64,000 nt of DNA from assembly GCA_965116935.1 (NCBI GenBank), contig OZ220737.1:3100001-3164000 (forward strand), written 5' to 3'. This DNA is from VXYL01 sp965116935. GTDB lineage: Bacteria > Pseudomonadota > Gammaproteobacteria > Pseudomonadales > Azotimanducaceae. Under the pieces are notes generated by a model, which was not told the DNA's origin, made no database searches, and saw nothing but the letters and a program-made list of their open reading frames with translations. Shown here piece by piece: positions 1 to 6,926 of this stretch (positions within the stretch are counted from its first letter, which is position 1; each line of letters begins with the position of its first letter). Position numbers and translations under genes: made by a program.

Positions 1-1317
1 GAGTCGGACAAGGCATCGATGGAGGTGCCGGCGCCAGCGGCAGGAACGGTGCAGGACGTGCTGGTTGCGCTTGGGGACCTCGTGAACGAGGGCGACGCGA
101 TTGTCGTGCTCGAAGCTGTGGAAGCGGCAGCGGCGGATGCGGCCGGGACGGAAGAGACGGCGCAGGCTCCGGGTGCTGCGGCGCCGGCGGACGAGATCGC
201 CCTGCCGGCGCCCGAGCAACGCAAGGCCGGGGAGTCCGACGGCCTCGAGAAACTGATCGGCGAGTTGGACCAACTCATCGACAGCGCGGATGCCGGCACC
301 AAGCCAGGCGAGCAAGTACGACACGGCGAAACCGGTGATCCCGCTGCGGAGACTACGCGTGATCCGTCCGAAGCGAGTGCGCGCGATCCCTCGGCAGTGG
401 CGACGCACGTGCCGCCGGCGCCCGGCGCAAGGGTCTATGCCGGCCCCGCAACACGGCGTCTCGCAAGGGAACTCGGCGTCGATCTCGCGGACGTGCCGGG
501 CAGCGGCGGTCACGGCCGCATCGTCAAGGACGACGTCAAGGCGTTCGTGAAGCAGTCGATGGTGGCCGAAGCCGCACCGGCCCGAGCAACCGCGGCCCCG
601 GCGATCGACTTCTCCCGCTTCGGCGAGGTGGAGGAAGTGCCCCTCAGCCGCGTGCAAGCCCGCGGCGCGGCCAATCTGGCACGCAGTTGGGCACACGTCG
701 TGCACGTAACCCAACACGACGAAGCGGACGTGACGGAGCTGGAATCCTTCCGCACGTCCCTCAAGGCGGAAGCACAAGCACGGGGCACCAGACTCACGCC
801 CCTGCCGCTAATCATGAAAGCCTGCACCCGAGTCCTAACCGACTTCCCGCGATTCAACGCCTCCCTGAACCCGGAAGTGACCGCGCTGATCCACAAGCAC
901 TACATGCACATCGGCTTCGCGGTGGACACCGAAGCTGGGCTCGTGGTGCCAGTTGTCCGTGACGCCAGCAGCAAAGGCGTCTGGCAACTCGCCGAAGAGA
1001 TCGAACGCCTCTCCGCCGCCGCCAGGGAAGGCCGCCTGAAGCCCGACGAAATCCAAGGGGGCTGCTTCACCATCTCAAGCCTTGGCGCCATAGGTGGCAC
1101 CGGCTTTACGCCCGTCGTAAACGCACCGGAGGTAGCCATCCTGGGCGTAGCGCGTCTAACCACCAAACCCGTCTGGAGCGGCGAAGCCTTCATTCCCCGC
1201 AACATCCTCCCCCTATCCCTCTCCTACGACCACCGCGCCATCAACGGCGCCGAAGCCGGCCGCTTCATGGCCGCTTTGACGAGCCTGCTCACCGACTTTC
1301 GGCGCCTCGCGCTGTAG
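1..1317 (+). CDS. aceF: dihydrolipoamide acyltransferase (E2) of a 2-oxoacid dehydrogenase, 5' partial
   Basis: This is the E2 core of a pyruvate (or related 2-oxoacid) dehydrogenase complex, which moves the acyl group from lipoate to CoA. The reading frame is open at base 1 and the first residues are ESDKASMEV, the lipoylated-lysine turn with the lysine codon at 10-12. The true start is therefore upstream, and the ATG at 19 is internal. A charged Ala/Pro linker follows. The peripheral subunit-binding domain comes next (ATRRLARELGVDLADVPGSG, then GRIVKDDVKAFVK). The catalytic domain begins near VPLSRVQARGA. The catalytic motif SYDHRAING places the active histidine at 1231-1233. Only one lipoyl domain is visible, and any others would lie outside. 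The name aceF/pdhC is preferred over sucB because of the short motif pattern, but the substrate cannot be proved here. Fragments of the same gene occur at 5162-5455 and 17415-17555. Confidence 0.9.
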   Translation, partial: ESDKASMEVPAPAAGTVQDVLVALGDLVNEGDAIVVLEAVEAAAADAAGTEETAQAPGAAAPADEIALPAPEQRKAGESDGLEKLIGELDQLIDSADAGTKPGEQVRHGETGDPAAETTRDPSEASARDPSAVATHVPPAPGARVYAGPATRRLARELGVDLADVPGSGGHGRIVKDDVKAFVKQSMVAEAAPARATAAPAIDFSRFGEVEEVPLSRVQARGAANLARSWAHVVHVTQHDEADVTELESFRTSLKAEAQARGTRLTPLPLIMKACTRVLTDFPRFNASLNPEVTALIHKHYMHIGFAVDTEAGLVVPVVRDASSKGVWQLAEEIERLSAAAREGRLKPDEIQGGCFTISSLGAIGGTGFTPVVNAPEVAILGVARLTTKPVWSGEAFIPRNILPLSLSYDHRAINGAEAGRFMAALTSLLTDFRRLAL

Positions 1318-1721
1318 CGGTCGACCGCGGCGAGCGCCGCTCCCAGACCATCGACGACGCACCTGCCACGCTGGCGAACTACCGCGCACTGCCCCTGCCC
1401 TTACACCGCCTCGGGTGCGTGAGCGATCGTCCACTTGCGTGTAGGACGAAATGGGTGTGTGTCGGGAGGGAGGGGATCTCGGGAGGGAGGGGATCCGGAG
1501 TGTGCGAGGGATCGTCCATTTTGCCTGTAGGACGAGATGCGTGTGTGTCGGAACGCCTCCTTGGAACGCCACCACTGTGCCTAATAGCAGGATGGAATAC
1601 GCGCCCGGCCCGTTATTCCGAATCGTTCCTTCCGCACCGCGTGGCTAAGGGCTAGGGTCGCCATGAGGCATGAGTCCTCGAAGCGCGGTGCAAGCCGCAA
1701 GTTCAATGATGGAGGAGCAAA
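1318..1721. other. intergenic stretch with two R1 half-repeats
   Basis: No convincing gene is seen. Two copies of the R1 repeat (GTAGGACGAAATG followed by GTGTGTGTCGG) start at 1441 and 1527. Both are preceded by a GATCGTCCA motif. The stretch from the E2 stop to the first repeat is homologous to the sequence after the E2 remnant at 5456-5602, so the duplication included this spacer. An AAAATG start with GGAGGAGC just upstream (about 1711-1722) serves the next gene. Confidence 0.6.
1441..1552 (+). repeat. R1 dispersed repeat, two tandem half-copies
   Basis: The two copies are at 1441-1470 and 1527-1552, in the same orientation. Each reads GTAGGACGA(A/G)ATG, then a GT-rich run and TCGG. The motif recurs at 3124, 4644, 5575, 10477, 13421, 17672, 19116 and 43568, and in reverse at 2489, 4361, 13184, 18921 and 43358. 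This makes it a dispersed family rather than a local tandem repeat. Confidence 0.7.
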
Positions 1722-2303
1722 ATGAAGACCATCCGGCTCTTCGCGGTCACAGCTTTCGTCGTCAGTCTGACGGCCGCCGTGGCCTCCGGCGACGAAACCG
1801 AGATCGCCAGGCTCGATGCACTGATCGAGTCGTACAATCACTTCTTCGACGAGCAGCTCCGGCTGAATGCAGAACAACAGATCCTTGACGCGCAAAACCG
1901 CAGTCTGCTCCTCCGGGGAGCGCGCGATCAGCGTGAACTCAAGGAGGGCGACGATGACGACGGCTCCACCCGCAGCGACGGCTACTGCGACCCCGCCACA
2001 CTATGCCGCAGCGACTGCAATACGGCCAATACCCTCTGTATGGGCCAGGCGGCACGGATCGCTGGGAACTGCCGAGATGCCGTCAACGCACACTATGACT
2101 GCGGTCCTCTGAACCTTAGCTGCAACACGAAGCACGCGAATGCACTGGGCTATTGCGCAAGTCAGTTCCTCAACAACTCGATTCGGTGCAACCCGAACGC
2201 GGCGACTCAGTGCCTGAATTGCTGCTCCATGAATCCGACGGCTATGTGCACGCAGGCATTCGACAATGTCTCGCTCGACGAGTCTCTGCCGGACATGGAC
2301 TAA
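1722..2303 (+). CDS. secreted cysteine-rich protein, unknown function
   Basis: This is a 193-residue protein with a clear Sec signal peptide (MKTIRLFAVTAFVVSLTAAV, cleavage near ASG-DE). An acidic, probably coiled-coil segment follows (about residues 25-75). The C-terminal half, from about residue 85, carries 13 cysteines, including an NCC pair. Such density suggests a disulfide-stabilised extracellular or periplasmic domain. The start is supported by GGAGGAGC eight bases upstream. No named family was recognised. The stop codon overlaps the start of a 36-residue membrane peptide (TAATG), so the two are probably co-translated, and a strong terminator follows. The pair could be a secreted effector with an immunity or anchoring peptide, or a structural envelope protein. 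Both ideas are inference only. Confidence 0.65.
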   Translation: MKTIRLFAVTAFVVSLTAAVASGDETEIARLDALIESYNHFFDEQLRLNAEQQILDAQNRSLLLRGARDQRELKEGDDDDGSTRSDGYCDPATLCRSDCNTANTLCMGQAARIAGNCRDAVNAHYDCGPLNLSCNTKHANALGYCASQFLNNSIRCNPNAATQCLNCCSMNPTAMCTQAFDNVSLDESLPDMD

Positions 2304-2413
2304 TGAAGGAACGGACAAAACGGGCTTGGGTCATCGGTGCTCTCTGGGTGTCCGCCGTCATCGCTGCAGAGGTACTTGACACCTTGTTGTACTTCCTAGG
2401 CTGGCTTGGCTGA
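2303..2413 (+). CDS. 36-residue single-pass membrane peptide, translationally coupled
   Basis: The ATG overlaps the stop of the upstream cysteine-rich gene by one base (TAATG). This is a classic arrangement for coupled translation. The product begins MKERTKRAW, a positively charged N-terminus, followed by about 25 hydrophobic residues ending FLGWLG. It is therefore a predicted N-in single-pass membrane peptide. A perfect hairpin terminator begins 21 bases after the stop, which supports this short frame as the real last gene of the unit. The function is unknown. It might anchor or protect against the upstream secreted product, by analogy with small immunity peptides (inference). Confidence 0.55.
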   Translation: MKERTKRAWVIGALWVSAVIAAEVLDTLLYFLGWLG

Positions 2414-2433
2414 CACTTCGTTGGTTCGACCTC

Positions 2434-2459
2434 GGGCGGCTTCGGCCGCCCTTTCTTTT
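2434..2459 (+). terminator. Rho-independent terminator
   Basis: A perfect 7-bp stem GGGCGGC/GCCGCCC with a TTCG tetraloop is followed by TTTCTTTT. It sits directly after the cysteine-rich/membrane-peptide pair and should end that transcript. Confidence 0.85.
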
Positions 2460-2488
2460 GGCCTCCGATCCCTTTCCGTCCTACATGG

Positions 2489-3096
2489 CCTCCGATCCCG
2501 CCACACACTTTTTCGGTCCTACACACCGTAGGCAAACTCTCACGCTCCACTCTCAGCCCGGCGGCCGGTCCGACTGCGATGCCTTCCCTGCCCGCGGCAC
2601 ACCCTTTCTCGTTCTGGAGCACGAACCCGGCGGAGCGGCTTCGACCACTGGCTCCCGGCCTCTCGGACCCAGGCGAGTCCGAGCCCCGGCTCGGCATCTC
2701 CTTCGGCGACTGCCTCGACCGCGCCGGCTCGCTGCTGCTGGCCGAACAAATCTTGAGCGACACGGAGCCGGCACGGCCAGTTCGGGAGGGCGGGCAACTT
2801 CTGAAGAGGGGGCGTCCGGTTCCCCGTCTCCCGCCACACGCCTTCTTCGTTCGCTGTCGTTCCGCCCCCCCTGCCGCCCCGACACGCACAAGCCGCGCCC
2901 CGGAATCGCCAATGCGCAGCGAAACCTCGTCCTGTCGGCGTGGAAGCGTACGTCGCGTGGCGAGAACGAGAAAAGGAAGCCTGTGGCGGGATGGGAGAGT
3001 ATCGCGGAAGGGGGACGAGCCGACGGGCGGAGAGCAGAGCGTGGGAGATTGCCTTACGGTGTGTAGGACGGAAGAAGTGTGTGGCGGGATCGGAGG
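2489..3096. repeat. R1-type element with about 66-bp terminal inverted repeats
   Basis: The sequence at 2489-2554 is a nearly exact reverse complement of 3030-3096 (roughly nine in ten bases by eye). Both contain the R1-like core GTGTGTAGGAC followed by a GTGTGTGGCGGGAT run. The approximately 475-bp interior has no recognisable gene, although partial copies of the same end sequence occur near 2830 and 2978. The structure resembles a MITE or other non-autonomous element. Short tandem copies of GGGATCGGAGGAC lie just after the right end (3088-3113). A shorter relative lies at 13184-13450. No transposase was seen in either. Confidence 0.6.
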
Positions 3097-3210
3097 ACGG
3101 GATCGGAGGACGATGTGGCGGGATAGGACGAAGTGATGTTTGTGTGTCGGGGGCGAAGCCGTGCTGCTAGATTACCTGTCAGGTTCACGCATCCCGCAGC
3201 ACCGGCACCC

Positions 3211-3909
3211 ATGGTTGAGTTTTCGGAACAGCATGTCGTGGCACTCCATCGGCTAACACGCGCGCTCGACGGGATCATGCCCCTGGACTCCCTTGTTCTC
3301 GGTGGAGGCACCGTTCTCGCCGCCCGTTGGCAACATCGCGTGAGTGCGGACCTTGATCTGTTCACCGAACAGCGGGCCTTCGCAGCACACATCTACCGGC
3401 AAGCGCATTCGTTCCGGCCGCGGGCCTCGGAGCTGTTCGATGTCGTCGATCTTGGCCGCGAGCATTTCGGAGCTCGCTGGCGCGGCATCGACATCACCGT
3501 CTCGACTGCATGGTGCAGCGCCTTGCTGGATGTTCAGGAACGTTCCGACGACGCGTTGGCCGGCGTCCCGCTCGAAACCAACGAGGCCATTCTTGTTCGC
3601 AAGATGCAGGGACGCATGTATGGTCTTGGCATGTTCACCGAACGCGACGTGTACGACCTAGCCTCGGCCGCCCAACACGACCCCGCCGCCCTCAATGCCG
3701 CGTTGTCCGCGCTGACCGAGGAGGAGCGCACGTACATCGGTCGTGAGTTGCGCATGTCGAAGCAATGGGACCAACCTCAGAAGCGACTTCTGTCGCCAGC
3801 CCATCCAACCGTCGCCGGCAACTTGCGGGTAGCCGCGGTCGAGATCGTGGCGCCCACATTGGCCACCGGAACAGGAACCGCACCAGACACCGAAGGCAGC
3901 GAACGATGA
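3211..3909 (+). CDS. AbiEii-like nucleotidyltransferase, copy 1
   Basis: This 232-residue protein carries the nucleotidyltransferase signature of the AbiEii/AbiGii toxin family: LGGGTVLAARW at residues 30-40, then S45, D47 and D49 within VSADLDLF. In the AbiE family such proteins transfer nucleotides to an RNA target and arrest growth or abort phage infection. The ATG at 3211 was chosen because upstream in-frame codons are translated R1 repeat. The gene ends in an ATGA overlap with a 139-residue partner. Canonical AbiE has the antitoxin AbiEi upstream, and no such gene is present here, so the downstream gene may be the antitoxin (inference). Copy 2 at 17760-18458 differs at only a handful of residues and both are intact. 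Confidence 0.75.
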   Translation: MVEFSEQHVVALHRLTRALDGIMPLDSLVLGGGTVLAARWQHRVSADLDLFTEQRAFAAHIYRQAHSFRPRASELFDVVDLGREHFGARWRGIDITVSTAWCSALLDVQERSDDALAGVPLETNEAILVRKMQGRMYGLGMFTERDVYDLASAAQHDPAALNAALSALTEEERTYIGRELRMSKQWDQPQKRLLSPAHPTVAGNLRVAAVEIVAPTLATGTGTAPDTEGSER

Positions 3910-4325
3910 TCGCCAGCCCATATCAGCGAAACGGGCGAGCGCGTATCGACCTTTGGCCACCATGCGCATTCGACCATCCAGACGGTCGAATGCGCGGACC
4001 GCTCGACCCAGACCATTCCACGCTCGCCTGGCTGCTCGGCCGATCCTTCGCCGGCATCGCTCGCAGGCCGACACCAGACGAGCTCTATGGCTGGATCGTC
4101 GCACCTTCGCGCACTCCGAACCAACGTGGATGGATCATCGATGCGCTCAAGGTCGCCGCCACTCGCCCCGCCGAACTCGCCGCCTTGGTGCGTGGCGATG
4201 CAATCAGCATCCACGATCTCGCGACGGTAGTCGACGAAGCCAACTGCGATTACGGCCTCCTGACCGACTGGCTCAACAGATACGCAATCCCACCCCCCGG
4301 ATCGCAACGCCCCAAGCCCAAGTGA
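3906..4325 (+). CDS. unknown partner of AbiEii-like protein, copy 1
   Basis: This 139-residue protein starts at an ATG overlapping the upstream stop by four bases (ATGA), so it is translationally coupled to the nucleotidyltransferase. It has no signal peptide or membrane segment and no motif I can name. It is moderately rich in Arg, Trp and Pro, and its C-terminal part reads LLTDWLNRYAIPPP. The strict two-gene pairing, kept in both copies with few changes, argues for a functional toxin-antitoxin or defence module in which this protein is the neutralising or targeting partner. That role is inferred from context. It does not resemble the AbiEi winged-helix antitoxin in length or position. Confidence 0.65.
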   Translation: MIASPYQRNGRARIDLWPPCAFDHPDGRMRGPLDPDHSTLAWLLGRSFAGIARRPTPDELYGWIVAPSRTPNQRGWIIDALKVAATRPAELAALVRGDAISIHDLATVVDEANCDYGLLTDWLNRYAIPPPGSQRPKPK

Positions 4326-5161
4326 CGCCGAGAACATCCTCCGCGCGACACCTGGACACGTCGTCCTACGGTCGCTCTTGGCTGGTTCGTTACGAGCGAG
4401 TACGCTCCACTTGCCAAAGGCTTCGATGACCTTGATGGCAGTCTTGGGGCGGCCGACTAATCCGATTCCCGACGAGGAAGTGAAGTGGTGCTTTCATTTG
4501 ATTGTCGCTGTGCGCAGCGGGTGTCAACTGGCGACGGCAGCAGCACATGCTGGCGAGCGTCCGATGTTTTGGCAACCTCTCCTCAAAGCGATGTCAATAT
4601 ATGTTCGCACCTTTCTCGACGATGCCGTGCGGACATTGGAGGCGTAGGACGAAATGTGTGTGTTGTGAGGAGGGGCCAATAGTGCCGCCAGGAAACCTTC
4701 GAAGTCCTGCCCGGCAATCACCATCCCTGGTAGCAGTCTGCCCCTACGGGAATCCAATAAAAAGTAATTAAATCAGTATGTTAATTGAATTTCGTCTCGG
4801 ACCGGTGGTGCCTAGTTCTGCGCCAGCGCGATCGGCTCGATGCGGGTGTCGAGGCCCTCGCTCGGCGTGTCGGCCAGCGGGATGTCGCCGAACGCGCGCA
4901 GGAGCTGCTTCGGGGATATCGTGCAGCGGCCGGTGATACCGGAATCGCAAAATGGTGGCCCCGCAGGCGGGGCACGTATTCGGCTGCCAGCATGGGAGCG
5001 GAGAGTAACGCCTCCGGCTGAAGCAGCCCTCGACAGTGCACATCGGTATGGGCGGCGTCCAAGTGTCGCGCATGCGCGACAGCTGGACGGTGTTGGGCCG
5101 CAAGCCACGCACCATCCGGCTGCCGTGGCAAGGCCGGCGGACGGGCGCATCGTAGACGTAG
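4326..5161. other. gene-poor stretch with R1 ends and an unrecognised decayed region
   Basis: An R1 end in reverse orientation (TCGTCCTAC, 4361-4369) faces a forward R1 copy (4644-4675). They bracket about 275 bases with no convincing gene, although an open frame at 4426-4647 could encode a short unknown peptide. From 4812 to about 5160 the minus strand shows fragments of protein-like sequence in changing frames, for example a C-terminus reading LLRAFGDIPLADTPSEGLD. This suggests a decayed gene that I cannot identify. Confidence 0.45.
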
Positions 5162-5455
5162 AGGTGCCACTCAGCCGTGTGCAAGCCCGACGTGCGGGCA
5201 ATCTAGCACGCAGTTGGGCACAGCTTGGGCGCCATCGGCGGCACCGGTTTCACCCCGGTCGTAAACGCGCGGGAAGTCGCGACCTTGGGAGTCGCCGCGC
5301 TTGGCCACCAAACCCGTCTGGAACGGCGACCTTCCCCCGGAAAACCGCCCCCTCTCCCTCTCCTACGACCACCGCGCCATTAACGGCGCCGAAGCGGGCC
5401 GCTTCATGGCCGCTCTGACGAGCCTGCTCACCGATTTTTCGGCCTCGCGCTGTAG
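5162..5455 (+). pseudogene. truncated copy of the E2 acyltransferase gene
   Basis: The sequence matches the E2 gene at the start of the window in two blocks. The first (5162-5217) encodes VPLSRVQARRAGNLARSWA, matching the E2 at 640-695. The second (about 5222-5455) matches the last 240 bases and includes the catalytic SYDHRAINGAEAGRF motif. About 380 bases between the blocks are deleted and there are frameshifts. Identity of the second block is roughly four in five by eye, so the copy is not recent. Homology continues past the stop into the spacer and the R1 repeat at 5575. It cannot encode a working enzyme. Confidence 0.85.
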
Positions 5456-5574
5456 CGGTCGTCCACCGTGAACGCCGCTCGCAGGCCATCGACGCACCGG
5501 CCACGCTGGCGAACTAGCCGCTCCGTCCGGACACCGCTTGGCTTGAGTGTGGGTGAGAGATCGTCCATTTGCAT

Positions 5575-5604
5575 GTAGGACGAAATGGGTATGTGTGGGC
5601 AGGG
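5575..5604 (+). repeat. R1 dispersed repeat, single end
   Basis: The sequence GTAGGACGAAATGGGTATG is preceded by GATCGTCCATTTGC, exactly the context of the copies at 1441 and 1527. It was carried along with the duplicated E2 3' region. Confidence 0.65.
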
Positions 5605-5645
5605 CGGTGATGCGGGCACTCTTTGGGGACTGCAACAAGGCTTGT

Positions 5646-6926
5646 CTACCCGTTCGCCGGCGTCCAGCGGATCGCGTCCGCCACCACGGTGCGGCCTGAC
5701 GTGGAATTGGTGACCTTCACCCGAACCTCGCCGGCCGGCAGGTCGAACTCGCCCAAGTCGTTCCAGCCCGACTCTGCCACAGAAGCGTCGAACTCCACCG
5801 CTTGCGATCCTCCGGACGACTCCAAGGCGATGTCGTAGGGTCCCTGTCGGCCAAAGTAGGAGGCCGAGTTGCTGCCAGATGTGTTGACGACGACCGTGCC
5901 GCCGCCTACCTGCCGTGCAAAGCCGCCAGCGCCTCCTCGCATCACCGGCAAGTGATAGGCGAGCCTCCATCGCCCCGCGCTCGGAAGCTCGGCGGCAAAC
6001 GTGGCTGCGCCGTTGCCTTGACCGGTGGTGGCCCTTGCGATGGTGTGGCGGTAGCGGCCCCAGGCCGAAGGTACCACTTGGCGCGAGAAACCGATCGGTG
6101 CTGCGGTGAAGGCCTGGTAGGTCGGCAAGCCTTGATCAACGTCCGCCTCTGGCCCGAATCCCACGAATCCCTGCCTGACCTGCATGCTCCCCACCCGAGC
6201 GCCATCGTCCTCCACTTCCGTGCCGGCAGCGGAAAAGCCCGGATCGAGATCGTCCACCACGATTGCGCCGGCGTCAGCGAGGAGCACTGGCCCCTCGAGG
6301 GGCCTCGCACCGACGAACGTCTCGTCGTCCACCGTCGTCTCCTCGTCCACTTCCGGCAGTTTGAGGTCAACCGGATTGCGATTCAGGGAAAGATAGGGCT
6401 CGAGCTCCAGCGCCTGCGGCAAACCGCCAGCGACGAGGCCCACCTCCAGCGCCGAGTTGCCCGGAACCCGCATCGGCTCGCCGGCAACCCAGTTGGCCTC
6501 CTCCTCCGCGGACTGCCGCGTCGAGAAGCGGACTCGCGCGAGCCCTGGCGCCGGCTCGCCGTTCTGCACGATCAGGCGAATCTGGTAGCGAGGCTTGCCG
6601 AGCTCGTCATCCCGCAGTCGAACCACCGATACGTCCGAGGCGATGAAACCGGGCATGGCTTCATCGTCGAGCCAGTCACCGAGCAGGGACTCGATGTCCG
6701 CGCCGCTCGCCGCCGCCGCGGCGTGGAAGTCGTCCGCCGTGAAGGTGTCGCCGGCATGGCGCCGGCGCAGCTCCGCGAGCATCGCCGCGGCGCCTTCGCG
6801 ACCCAAGCCATCGAGCAGCACTGTGGCGATGGCGCGCCCCTTGAGCGTGACGACATTGAACGCCTTGGCCGGGTCTTCCCAGACATCAAGCTCGCTCAAG
6901 GGAGCCCCCAACGCCCGGTCCCACAC
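5646..6926 (-). CDS. C-terminal part of ABC permease/M1-peptidase-like protein (after a frameshift)
   Basis: This frame continues the upstream permease/peptidase-like protein in another reading frame. Reading past the apparent GTG start at 6926, the same frame upstream encodes RRFRAAATSDRPSVWDRALG. That sequence fits smoothly onto the other protein, so one gene of roughly 1,170 codons is broken by a single frameshift near 6955-6975. The part here first covers the helical C-terminal region typical of M1-like proteins (EDPAKAFNVVTLKGRAIATV). It then continues into a long beta-rich tail ending DAIRWTPANG, which resembles domains found at the ends of secreted hydrolases. Whether the frameshift is real or a sequencing error cannot be decided here. 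Confidence 0.6.
   Translation of the reverse strand: MWDRALGAPLSELDVWEDPAKAFNVVTLKGRAIATVLLDGLGREGAAAMLAELRRRHAGDTFTADDFHAAAAASGADIESLLGDWLDDEAMPGFIASDVSVVRLRDDELGKPRYQIRLIVQNGEPAPGLARVRFSTRQSAEEEANWVAGEPMRVPGNSALEVGLVAGGLPQALELEPYLSLNRNPVDLKLPEVDEETTVDDETFVGARPLEGPVLLADAGAIVVDDLDPGFSAAGTEVEDDGARVGSMQVRQGFVGFGPEADVDQGLPTYQAFTAAPIGFSRQVVPSAWGRYRHTIARATTGQGNGAATFAAELPSAGRWRLAYHLPVMRGGAGGFARQVGGGTVVVNTSGSNSASYFGRQGPYDIALESSGGSQAVEFDASVAESGWNDLGEFDLPAGEVRVKVTNSTSGRTVVADAIRWTPANG

Larger units (their letters stand above)
3124..4374. repeat. duplicated AbiEii module, copy 1
   Basis: The segment from TAGGACGAAGTGATG at 3124 to TCGTCCTACGGTCG near 4374 is repeated at 17673-18935. The offset is a constant 14,549 bases over the coding part. 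A small indel of about 11 bases follows the second gene. Identity over the two genes is very high by eye, with scattered substitutions only. The ends of the unit carry TAGGACGA and TCGTCCTA, which are inverted R1 ends. The unit may thus have moved as an R1-bounded cassette. Confidence 0.75.

Noticed and set aside
2555..3029. A possible gene within the R1 element (for example frames at 2458-3066 and 2579-3136).
   Set aside because: Frames run into the repeat ends on both sides, no start with a ribosome site was seen, and no family was recognised.
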